Below, piece by piece: positions 35,253-42,839 of a stretch of 58,692 nt of DNA (within the stretch, counting starts at the first letter, position 1; each line of letters begins with the position of its first letter). Location of the stretch: assembly GCA_023398105.1 (NCBI GenBank), contig JAEWST010000063.1, positions 1 through 58,692 on the forward strand, in the 5' to 3' direction. Below the pieces are notes generated by a model, which saw only the letters and a list, made by a program, of their open reading frames with translations, was not told the origin of the DNA and searched no databases. The position numbers were made by a program, and so were the translations under genes. This DNA comes from Bacillota bacterium (GTDB lineage: Bacteria; Bacillota; Clostridia; Acetivibrionales; DSM-1351).

Positions 35253-35459
35253 ATGAAAGAGAACGAAATAGAAATTACAACTTATGATAGGCTACTTAGA
35301 GCATGGGAGAATTCCATGGAGCTTGTTAGAGATTATGAAATGTATTCTAAAAGAATAGATGATGATAAGGTTAAGGATGTCTTTAAAGAATTTGCTGAGG
35401 ATGAAGGAATGCATGCAGCTAAATTACGAAATATGATTTTGGACTATAAAAAACAATAA
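35253..35459 (+). CDS. Small ferritin-like/rubrerythrin-type helical protein
   Basis: A 68-residue, two-helix acidic protein: LLRAWENSMELVRDYEMYSK and then DVFKEFAEDEGMHAAKLRNM. The spacing E...Y and E-D-E-G-M-H is that of one half of a ferritin-like four-helix bundle (E and ExxH ligands), so a dimer could form a diiron site. Such short proteins are common in clostridia and their role is not established. The ATG 35253 lacks an obvious ribosome binding site; TTG 35235 is an alternative. Confidence 0.6.
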   Translation: MKENEIEITTYDRLLRAWENSMELVRDYEMYSKRIDDDKVKDVFKEFAEDEGMHAAKLRNMILDYKKQ

Positions 35460-35490
35460 GATAGGTTAAAAGGTAGCAGATTAAACAATT

Positions 35491-35539
35491 AAAATGCTTG
35501 AATTGTAAATGGATAATTTGCCATCAATTCAAGCATTTT
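35491..35539. terminator. Bidirectional hairpin between convergent genes
   Basis: AAAATGCTTGAATTG and CAATTCAAGCATTTT form a perfect 15-bp stem with a 19-base loop. The ends are A/T-rich on both strands. Confidence 0.75.
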
Positions 35540-35590
35540 ATAGTAAATTTAACTTTGGTAACTCAGCTTTTTTTAAGTCTTTTTGATGAT

Positions 35591-37930
35591 TTACTTTAAC
35601 ATAAGTGTATCAATTTTTGCTAATGTATTATAATTATATGAGGAAATAATTCCGTCTTGAATGTAATAGAGCTTGTCACCAATATATAAGTTGCGGCGGC
35701 CAGAAGGTATATATTTGCCGTAAATTTCAGGCTGTATATACTCCAAAATACCTTTTAAATTAATTTTATTGTTAGCTAGGTTAATAACTGCAGCACCTTG
35801 ACTTCTGTTATTCGAAGCATCTGAAATAGATGAATCAAATACTACATTGTTGTTATTTTTATCAAACATAACAGCTTTATGATTATAGAATACTTCGGAA
35901 TAGCTGCCTGAGTCGCCAAGTACATAGTTTGATATTTCTTTAGGCTTACCCATGTCTGCTACATCAAATAACGAAAGTTTAATTCCACCTTGCCTTGTAC
36001 CCACTACAACTTCCTTACCAGTAGAATCTTTTTTGTATATTTCATAGGTGTCCTGCCCTATTCCCAAAATCAGGTTTTCTCCAACGGGGTGCAGATAATT
36101 GCTGAAGCCAGGTATTTTTAGTTCTCCTGTTACGTTAGGGTTCTTTGGGTCGGATAAATCAAATACAAATAGGGGATCTATTGTTCTATAGGTTACGATA
36201 TAGCCTTTATCTCCCATGAAACGTACAGAATATATCTGTTCACCCTTTGCTAGTCCTGTTACTGAACCGCATATATTAAGGGAACTGTCCAATATAAACA
36301 GATTGTTTTCACCATTCCAGGTTGTAGCTATTCTGAAATATCCGTTGTATTCGTCCATAGAAAATTGGTTTAATACATAGCCATTTATTTTGCCAGAGCC
36401 AGCATAGCCTATATTCATTCCGTCTATATTAAATTTTGTAATTGTTGATTGGTTATTATTGTTATTATCTGCTAGATAGAGGGATGAATTATTCATGTAC
36501 ATAATATGACCAGAGGCTGCAATTGCTTCAACCTGAGTTTTTTCATTGTTATTTATATTGATGGCAGATACAACCAAATAACCATAAGACTTTCTATCAG
36601 GTAATATCATAATGTCCTTTATGGGTAGTGCTTCATGCTTATCGCTTACTAGTGTATCTTTCATATAAGGCAAAACTATATCGTTATATACATTGGTGTT
36701 TGTTACAAGGTATACTATATTACCATTTTTTCGGCTGGATTGATAGTTGCCTTCCATTTCATGGCCTTTAATAAATTTTGGACTATTGTGGTCTGTAATA
36801 TCATAAATATCTACAAAGCTGTAGTTTTTATATCTATAAGGCATATATATCTTTGAGTTTACGGCAATATCTGTAGTTGCTTGATCTTTTTCAATAGCGG
36901 CATTGGCTTCAGTTTTCTGTTCTGGCAAAGTAGGATTTTGAGTTTCATATCTGCTACCCATTAAAACAAGTCGGTTTTCATCAATGTATATTTCAGCTAC
37001 TGTTTTATTTTGTGGAAGCTTGATGAGTGCTGACTCCTTTAAAGCTCCATTACTATCAGTGCTAACTATGCGGAGTGCATTGTTTCCAGCAATATAAATA
37101 TACTTTCCGTCTGTTTTAACAATATCAGCCTCATCAATTCCTTGTACCTGTGTATTTGTGGTGGAATAATCGGATGAAGAATTTGCTGCTTTCGATTGAG
37201 CTGCATTTCCTAAGAGAGCATCTGAAGTTTTATAGGCAGTAGCATCTACATCTTCAGAAAAGGTTACGAGTATTCTGTCTCGCATAATTTCAGTTTGAGA
37301 CAAAACAGATTTTATTTGCTCTAGAGAGGTTGCTTTAACCGCTGCTCCTATTTTTAGCTTGATATTGTCTGCAAGCTCTTTATTTTCTTTTAGCTTGATT
37401 TCATTATCACTTATAGCAATTATTCTGTTATAGTATGAAACTTTACGACCTAATATATCTTCACATATTACTTTTAAAGGTACCATTGTTCGTTGGTTTA
37501 GGATAGAGGTTTTGGTATCTAGCTGAATTTCTTTTTCTGATGATGCATCTTTAATAATATATTTCTTTTCATCTATTGGAAATATGTATTGCTTGTCGTT
37601 ATAATTTATTATTGCTTTTCTTTGTGTGCCGTTATAGCTGACATCAGCTTTGAAATATTCAGAGAGTGCACGCAGTGGAACTAAGGTGCGGTTATCTACA
37701 ACTGTGGCTGCTACATCAAGATTTACAGGATCTAAAGGTGAAATTTTATCCTGTGAAAGTATAAGTGGGCTTCCAACATAAAGATAGACATCACTGGTTG
37801 TATAATTTTGCGAAGCTGTGTTTTCTTGACTTGGTAAAGCTAATGTCTGACCTGAAGCGGGAAACATCATGCTAGATACTATTGAGATCGTTAGTGCTAA
37901 AATACTACTAGATAAAAGTCTTTTTTTCAT
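35591..37930 (-). CDS. Secreted beta-propeller protein with N-terminal copper amine oxidase-like domain
   Basis: A 779-residue exported protein. Signal peptide ~1-32 (MKKRLLSSSILALTISIVSS). Residues ~55-175 are a copper amine oxidase N-terminal-like domain (RTLVPLRALSEYF; RTMVPLKVICEDI), a common wall-associated module in clostridia. From ~255 comes the Beta_propel family (PF09826-type) domain: NTQVQGIDEADIVKTDGKYIY is its signature start, and ATTWNGENNLFILD, FMGDKGYIVTYRTIDPLFVFDLSD and EVFYNHKAVMF are typical later blades. The family is secreted and widespread in archaea and Firmicutes without a proven function. AAAGGA upstream supports the ATG. Convergent with the ferritin-like gene. Confidence 0.9.
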   Translation of the reverse strand: MKKRLLSSSILALTISIVSSMMFPASGQTLALPSQENTASQNYTTSDVYLYVGSPLILSQDKISPLDPVNLDVAATVVDNRTLVPLRALSEYFKADVSYNGTQRKAIINYNDKQYIFPIDEKKYIIKDASSEKEIQLDTKTSILNQRTMVPLKVICEDILGRKVSYYNRIIAISDNEIKLKENKELADNIKLKIGAAVKATSLEQIKSVLSQTEIMRDRILVTFSEDVDATAYKTSDALLGNAAQSKAANSSSDYSTTNTQVQGIDEADIVKTDGKYIYIAGNNALRIVSTDSNGALKESALIKLPQNKTVAEIYIDENRLVLMGSRYETQNPTLPEQKTEANAAIEKDQATTDIAVNSKIYMPYRYKNYSFVDIYDITDHNSPKFIKGHEMEGNYQSSRKNGNIVYLVTNTNVYNDIVLPYMKDTLVSDKHEALPIKDIMILPDRKSYGYLVVSAININNNEKTQVEAIAASGHIMYMNNSSLYLADNNNNNQSTITKFNIDGMNIGYAGSGKINGYVLNQFSMDEYNGYFRIATTWNGENNLFILDSSLNICGSVTGLAKGEQIYSVRFMGDKGYIVTYRTIDPLFVFDLSDPKNPNVTGELKIPGFSNYLHPVGENLILGIGQDTYEIYKKDSTGKEVVVGTRQGGIKLSLFDVADMGKPKEISNYVLGDSGSYSEVFYNHKAVMFDKNNNNVVFDSSISDASNNRSQGAAVINLANNKINLKGILEYIQPEIYGKYIPSGRRNLYIGDKLYYIQDGIISSYNYNTLAKIDTLMLK

Positions 37931-38081
37931 TTTAGGTTCATCCTTTCTATGCTTAGATAATTTAGAGTATATTAATTCAAATAATAAGGACTTGCTTAAC
38001 GTAAAGACATGTAATTTTTATTCCGTCATAAAAAACTCAACATCCTGCATCTATTTTATGACAAAATGTGCTTTCTGATAG

Positions 38082-38157
38082 TTCAGTAATTATTTTCGCA
38101 ACAAACCATTAGTAATACTCACGCACCGATAGACTTTATGTGCGAAAGATGATTTAG
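38082..38157 (+). repeat. Dispersed hairpin repeat family, copy E
   Basis: Reads TCGCAACAAACCATTAGTAA, then the CGCAC-CGATAGACTTTAT-GTGCG hairpin, then AAAGATGATTTAG. It lies in the 391-base gap between the beta-propeller gene and rlmD, which otherwise holds their divergent promoters (e.g. AT-rich 38255-38300) and no gene. Confidence 0.7.
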
Positions 38158-38321
38158 TTGAACTATTGAATTTTATTGTGAAATAATATGTATATTAGCT
38201 TAGACGGTAATAGTTTAAATTTGTTCCGTTAATCAGAAATTTATTGCTACTTTCCATAATGATAAATATTGTGTATTCTTAATATATAAATTTTATATTA
38301 AGGGGGAACGAGTCCATGTAG

Positions 38322-39752
38322 GTGAAATTAACACAAAAAATAAACCTGAGTATACATGGCTCAACTATAATGAAGCAATTTTCTCAAAAAACATTATCAA
38401 AGAGTAAAATATATACAATAGAAATAACAGGCTTGACTCATGAAGGCCAAGGAGTAGGCAAGCTTGACGGCTTTGTCGTGTTTGTGGATGGTGCTCTTAT
38501 CGGTGAAATAGTTGATGTTAAAATTATTAAACAGACAAAGAGCTATGCAGTGGGGAGTGTTGTACGACTTCAAAAGCCTTCTGAGAAAAGGGCAGAGCCT
38601 TTTTGTTCAGCATTTGACAAGTGCGGTGGCTGCTCAATTCAGCACATGTCCTATGATGCACAGCTGGAATTCAAGACAGATACTGTTCGGCAGAATCTTA
38701 AGAGAATTGGCGGACTTGATAATTTGCTAGTCAACAATGCTATTGGAATGGAGCAACCCTTTCATTATAGAAATAAGGTTCAGTATCCTGTTGGAAGCTG
38801 TGGTTCTGATGTGGTAATAGGATTTTACGAAAAGGGTTCTCATAATATTATTGAAAGTAAGGAGTGCAATATCCAGCCAGAAGAAAGCAATGAAATTAGA
38901 GATGTTGTTCGTGATTTCTTTAAAGCAAATGGAATTAGTATTTATAATGAAAAGACAGGCAAGGGCTTTTTGCGTCATGTTATGGTCAGAAAGGGCTTTA
39001 AAACCAATGAACTAATGGTTGTACTGGTGGTAAACGGCAAAAAAGTACCCAAAGCAGACCAATTAGTAAGGCTTTTGTGTGAAAAGTACGAAAATATCAA
39101 GAGCATTATCGTCAATGTGAATGCAAGAAACACAAATATAATTTTAGGTGATAAGAATACTTGTATCTACGGGCAGGAGTATATTTCAGATTACATTGGA
39201 AAATACAAGTTCAATATTTCACCTCTATCCTTTTTTCAAGTGAATCCTGTTCAAACAGAGGTTTTGTACAATAAGGCCCTCGAATATGCAGGACTTACAG
39301 GAAATGAGACGGTTTTTGACTTGTATTGCGGAATAGGAACTATTTCACTTTTCTTATCGGAAAAAGCCAAAAAAGTTATTGGGGTAGAGATTGTCCCTGA
39401 TGCAATTGCCGATGCTAAAAGAAATGCTGAACTAAACGGTATAGAGAATGTTGAATTCTTGGTGGGTGAGGCAGAAACTGTAATTCCAAAGCTTTATGAA
39501 GAGGGAACTAGAGCAGATGTGGTTGTGGTTGACCCACCAAGAAAGGGTTGTGAAGAGGGTCTACTGAAGACACTTGTAGACATGCAACCCCAGCACATCG
39601 TATACGTAAGCTGTAACCCGTCCACGCTGGCACGAGACATGAAGTTTTTATGTGAGAATGGGTTTGAGGCAAAATTCGTGCAACCAGTGGATATGTTTCC
39701 GTGGACGGGGCACGTTGAGACGGTCGTATTGATGTCAAGGGTCGATAAATAA
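38322..39752 (+). CDS. rlmD: 23S rRNA (uracil-5-)-methyltransferase RlmD/RumA type
   Basis: A 476-residue SAM-dependent methyltransferase making m5U in 23S rRNA (or related RNA targets). Order: TRAM domain (~25-80), 4Fe-4S cysteines (CSAFDKCGGC), SAM domain with NPVQTEVLYNKA, DLYCGIGTISLFL, DPPRKGCEEG and the catalytic Cys in VSCNPSTLARD. The start is odd: the only well-placed ATG (38316, 9 bases after AGGGGG) is followed at once by TAG; GTG 38322 comes next in frame. An ATG at 38370 (MKQFSQ) is another possibility but has no ribosome binding site. The last ~200 bases have higher GC than the rest, suggesting an integration junction. Confidence 0.93.
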   Translation: MKLTQKINLSIHGSTIMKQFSQKTLSKSKIYTIEITGLTHEGQGVGKLDGFVVFVDGALIGEIVDVKIIKQTKSYAVGSVVRLQKPSEKRAEPFCSAFDKCGGCSIQHMSYDAQLEFKTDTVRQNLKRIGGLDNLLVNNAIGMEQPFHYRNKVQYPVGSCGSDVVIGFYEKGSHNIIESKECNIQPEESNEIRDVVRDFFKANGISIYNEKTGKGFLRHVMVRKGFKTNELMVVLVVNGKKVPKADQLVRLLCEKYENIKSIIVNVNARNTNIILGDKNTCIYGQEYISDYIGKYKFNISPLSFFQVNPVQTEVLYNKALEYAGLTGNETVFDLYCGIGTISLFLSEKAKKVIGVEIVPDAIADAKRNAELNGIENVEFLVGEAETVIPKLYEEGTRADVVVVDPPRKGCEEGLLKTLVDMQPQHIVYVSCNPSTLARDMKFLCENGFEAKFVQPVDMFPWTGHVETVVLMSRVDK

Positions 39753-39781
39753 GAGTATAAAAGTGCTTGATATATAGGGAT

Positions 39782-39836
39782 TTCCGTGATTTTGAACTCA
39801 TATTCAAACTGGGTTCCAGGTCACGGAATTTCTTTT
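39782..39836 (+). terminator. Terminator after rlmD
   Basis: TTCCGTGA (39782-39789) pairs with TCACGGAA (39821-39828) and runs into TTTCTTTTT. Confidence 0.75.
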
Positions 39837-39871
39837 TGTAAGAACATATCCAAAACCATAAAAATACAGGG

Positions 39872-40010
39872 TTGAGTGGACATTATTACTTTTTGACTAC
39901 TGAGTTGACGAAATTACTGTCAAAAAGGTGGCGAGTGGATATTATTACTGTAAAAATGGGGTTGAGTTGATAAGAGGATTTTTTAGTAGATCGAGTGAAC
40001 AAGTCTGTTG
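39872..40010 (+). repeat. Five degenerate direct repeats spaced ~30 bases
   Basis: GAGT begins at 39874, 39902, 39933, 39964 and 39993 (spacings 28, 31, 31, 29). Copies 1-3 share the longer pattern GAGTKGAYAWTATTACTNT (e.g. GAGTGGACATTATTACTTTT and GAGTGGATATTATTACTGTA); copies 4 and 5 are weaker. Arrays like this are typical of transposase or replication-protein binding at element ends. No transposase gene is in the window. Confidence 0.6.
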
Positions 40011-40013
40011 TAT

Positions 40014-40103
40014 GTTGTAAAGGTAATTACATTTACAACCATAATAAAGCCTTGAAAATGAATTGTTAATATCGTTGTAATTACAATCTGTTTGTGATAT
40101 AAT
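40014..40103 (+). promoter_or_regulatory. Promoter and two palindromic operators of the restriction-modification operon
   Basis: Promoter: TTGTAA (40075-40080), 17-base spacer, TATAAT (40098-40103). The -35 lies inside the perfect palindrome TTGTAATTACAA (40075-40086). A second site upstream has arms GTTGTAAA (40014-40021) and TTTACAAC (40032-40039) around a GTAATTAC centre. Both share TTGTAA/TTACAA half-sites, with a TGTA..TACA core like YefM/Phd operators. This fits autoregulation by the Phd-like protein encoded directly downstream. Confidence 0.65.
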
Positions 40104-40149
40104 AGAGCTTGGATTATTATGCTGCTTAAAGGCAAGGAGGGTGCGTGCT

Positions 40150-40353
40150 TTGGAAAAGAAAAGTAAAGTTCCTATGGAGCATTTTAATATAGGTGAATTT
40201 AATAGAGGGCAATCCTCAAAACTAATACGTGGTTTATCGGAAGAAGACAAAACGGCATTTGTTCTTAAAAACGGGAAACCAATAGCAGTGGTTCTGTCAT
40301 ATGAAAGATACGAAAGACTTCTTGCTGCAGGCGTAGACATAAATGAGTATTGA
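40150..40353 (+). CDS. Phd/YefM-like antitoxin-type DNA-binding protein heading an R-M operon
   Basis: A 67-residue protein of the Phd/YefM type: N-terminal short DNA-binding part (NIGEFNRGQSSKLIRGL), then the hallmark LKNGKPIAVVLSYERYERLL. Such proteins repress their own promoter and neutralise a toxin through the C-terminus. No toxin gene is adjacent and the C-terminus ends soon after the conserved core. The start is TTG 40150, 9 bases after AAGGAGG; the GTG at 40141 abuts that site. Its stop lies 19 bases before the methyltransferase start, so it is first in the operon. I infer a controller role comparable to C proteins. Confidence 0.75.
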   Translation: MEKKSKVPMEHFNIGEFNRGQSSKLIRGLSEEDKTAFVLKNGKPIAVVLSYERYERLLAAGVDINEY

Positions 40354-40372
40354 GACATGCAAGGAGGAGATT

Positions 40373-41665
40373 GTGATTAAGCAGAAGAGTGTACTGAGCT
40401 TGTTTTCTTCAGCTGGCATTGGCGAGTTGGGAATCAAAGCAGCTGGACTTGAGATTTTACTTAGTAATGAGTTGTTGAGTAATAGATGTGCGTTATACAG
40501 TGAGAATTATCCAGAAACTAAATGTCTTTGTGGAGATATTTGGGAACTGCAAAGCGAAATTACTGAAACTTGGCAGGGATTTGATATAGGAGCCCCATTC
40601 CTAATATATGCAACCCCCCCATGCCAAGGAATGTCCTTTAATTCGGTTGGAAAGCGACTAGATGAAATACGAAAAGGCAAGGCTCCTAAAGATGATCCGC
40701 GAAACAGGCTGATTATTCCTACGATAAATCTTGTTAAAAAACTAAAACCTCAGTGGTTATTATTAGAGAATGTCCAGGGTATGCAGAATACATTGATAGT
40801 AACGGAGGATGGTACATACAAGAATATAATCGATTTTATTAAGGATGAGTTGGCTCCTGAGTATGAAGGAACGCCGGAAATAGTTAATTGTGCGGATTAC
40901 GGCATACCTCAAACAAGAGTAAGGCTGATAACAATTTTTACGCGAAGCGAAAAAGGAAAGCAATACTATAAAGAACATGGTACTTTCATGCCACCGAGGA
41001 CTCACTCAGAAGTTGAAACACCGGGACTTAAAAAGTGGGTAACATTAAGAGATGCTATAGGTGATTTCCCACCACTGTCTGCTGAAAAAGGCAAGAATAA
41101 GGATGAAAATATTCCTTGGCATATTGTTCCGGTAATGAAAGCGGAAAAATATTGGTGGGTAAAAAATACGCCTGCTAATGAAACTGCATATAATAATCAA
41201 TGTGTTGAATGTGGGTATGATGAAAACCCGCGACATGGTATGCGTTTTGTTGAGGGACGGCACACATACAAAAATGATACGCCTATATATTGCGAAAAGT
41301 GTGGTGCGCTTCTGCCGAGACCTACTATGATTGATAAAATTACAGGAAAGCGAAGAAGAATTAAGGGATTTGATAGTGCATACAGAAGAATGTCTTGGGA
41401 TTCCCCAGCTCCTACATTAACGCAGAATCTTCAGGCAGAAGCATCGGATAAGAAAATTCATCCAACTCAAAACCGAACGCTTTCTGTTTATGAGGGGTTA
41501 TGCTTACAAACTATAGCTGAGTATTCTTATAAATTTAGTGTTAATGGAAAACCCATTACCGCGAACAGCTGCAGTAAGATAATAGGTGAAAGTGTTCCAC
41601 CTCGTTTGATTGAATTGATTTGCAAGGAAATTTTGAGCATAGAGGAGTGTGATAAAGATGAGTAA
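40373..41665 (+). CDS. DNA C5-cytosine methyltransferase 1 (LlaJI M1-like)
   Basis: A 430-residue 5-methylcytosine methyltransferase. Motif I LSLFSSAGIGELGIKAAGL, motif IV with catalytic Cys in ATPPCQGMS (~residue 83), motif VI LLENVQGM, motif VIII QTRVRLI. The target-recognition region includes a zinc-ribbon-like CVECGY...CEKCGALLPRP, then motif IX RRMSWDSPAPTLTQNLQ and motif X GESVPPRL. GTG 40373 is chosen because AAGGAGGAG precedes it; ATG 40343 overlaps the upstream gene and lacks a site. The stop overlaps the second methyltransferase by 8 bases. Two C5 methyltransferases suggest an asymmetric target, one enzyme per strand. Confidence 0.92.
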   Translation: MIKQKSVLSLFSSAGIGELGIKAAGLEILLSNELLSNRCALYSENYPETKCLCGDIWELQSEITETWQGFDIGAPFLIYATPPCQGMSFNSVGKRLDEIRKGKAPKDDPRNRLIIPTINLVKKLKPQWLLLENVQGMQNTLIVTEDGTYKNIIDFIKDELAPEYEGTPEIVNCADYGIPQTRVRLITIFTRSEKGKQYYKEHGTFMPPRTHSEVETPGLKKWVTLRDAIGDFPPLSAEKGKNKDENIPWHIVPVMKAEKYWWVKNTPANETAYNNQCVECGYDENPRHGMRFVEGRHTYKNDTPIYCEKCGALLPRPTMIDKITGKRRRIKGFDSAYRRMSWDSPAPTLTQNLQAEASDKKIHPTQNRTLSVYEGLCLQTIAEYSYKFSVNGKPITANSCSKIIGESVPPRLIELICKEILSIEECDKDE

Positions 41666-42839
41666 TAGGGATGACAAAACAAAATCAACTCCTCAGAAAA
41701 TGGTAAGCCTTTTTGCGGGAATAGGTGGCTTTGAGCTTGGATTTAAAAAAGCTGGTATAGAAACTTCCCTTGTTTGTGAGATAGATCCAATAGCCCAACA
41801 CGTTTTAAGAACAAATATGACAAACGTAACTATTGTTAGTGATGTCTGTGAACTTAAGGAACTTCCAGCAGATACAGATGTTTTGTGTGCGGGATTTCCC
41901 TGTCAAGATATCAGTACTAGCGGAGTGAAAGTGGGACTTTCAGGAGGACGTTCGTCCCTAGTTAAAGAAGTATTTCGATTATTACAAAAGCAAAAAGTGG
42001 AATGGGTAATCTTCGAAAATGTGTCTAATATGATTTATCTTAGGAAAGGTGAAGCAATCAAGACCATTGTGGAAGAACTCGAAAAGCTGGGGTATAATTG
42101 GGCATATAGGATGATTGATTCGTTGGCGTTTCTACCACAAAGGAGACGTCGTGTCTTTGTAGTGGCGTCCTTGCATCATGATCCTTGTGATGTGTTGTTA
42201 AGCGGCAATTCATTACGGGAACAAGGAATAATAACTTCGGACGAGTTTCGGGAGCCATGTGGTTTTTACTGGACTGAAGGTAAATATGCTATAGGATTAT
42301 ATCAGAATGCGATTCCAACATTGAAGGTTGGGTCCTCAATTGGAATTCCATCTCCACCAGCTATTGCATTTCCTGATGGAACGATAGGCTCTCCTGATAT
42401 AAGAGATGCTGAGAGATTGCAAGGTTTTTCTGTGGATTGGACAAAGCCCGCAGAGGAAGTCGCTAAATCATCAGGGCGGTGGAAACTTATCGGTAACGCA
42501 GTAACGGTTGATGTTGCAGCTTGGATTGCTGGGAAAATAAATAACCCTGAACCCTATGATTCAACAAAAGATAAAGAGCTGAACGGCGATCATAAATGGC
42601 CAAAAGCTGCATGGGGTAGAAATGGTAAAAGATATGCCTCATCGGTATCTCTGTACCCTGTTGAAAGAGAAGAAGTTTCATTGGTTGAATATTTAAATTA
42701 TCCTTGTAAAGCTTTATCATATAAAGCAGCAAAGGGATTTGAAAATAGGCTTAATACAGGGACTGTACGATGCCCTCAATTCTTTAGAGAAGCAATACAC
42801 AGATATGTAGAAGAAAAAGGAGGAGAAGAAAATGGCTGA
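41658..42839 (+). CDS. DNA C5-cytosine methyltransferase 2 (LlaJI M2-like)
   Basis: A 393-residue C5 methyltransferase. Motif I VSLFAGIGGFELGFKKAG, motif IV GFPCQDIS (Cys ~81), then GVKVGLSGGRSSL, motif VI FENVSN, motif VIII LPQRRRRVFVVAS, motif IX IPTLKVG and RLQGF, and motif X IGNAVTVDVAAWI. The sequence is clearly different from the first enzyme, so this is a true second specificity half and not a duplication. ATG 41658 has GAGGAG 10 bases upstream; overlaps on both sides (8 bases each) signal translational coupling. It probably modifies the complementary strand of the same asymmetric site. Confidence 0.93.
   Translation: MSNRDDKTKSTPQKMVSLFAGIGGFELGFKKAGIETSLVCEIDPIAQHVLRTNMTNVTIVSDVCELKELPADTDVLCAGFPCQDISTSGVKVGLSGGRSSLVKEVFRLLQKQKVEWVIFENVSNMIYLRKGEAIKTIVEELEKLGYNWAYRMIDSLAFLPQRRRRVFVVASLHHDPCDVLLSGNSLREQGIITSDEFREPCGFYWTEGKYAIGLYQNAIPTLKVGSSIGIPSPPAIAFPDGTIGSPDIRDAERLQGFSVDWTKPAEEVAKSSGRWKLIGNAVTVDVAAWIAGKINNPEPYDSTKDKELNGDHKWPKAAWGRNGKRYASSVSLYPVEREEVSLVEYLNYPCKALSYKAAKGFENRLNTGTVRCPQFFREAIHRYVEEKGGEENG

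Noticed and set aside
38316..38321. TAG in rlmD as a read-through (pyrrolysine or suppressor) codon
   Set aside because: It is codon 2 and GTG follows directly; no sign of recoding elsewhere in the window, so simple GTG initiation is the plainer explanation.
39872..40010. CRISPR array
   Set aside because: The repeats are degenerate, only partly conserved, with 28-31 base spacing and no distinct spacers; no cas genes in the window.
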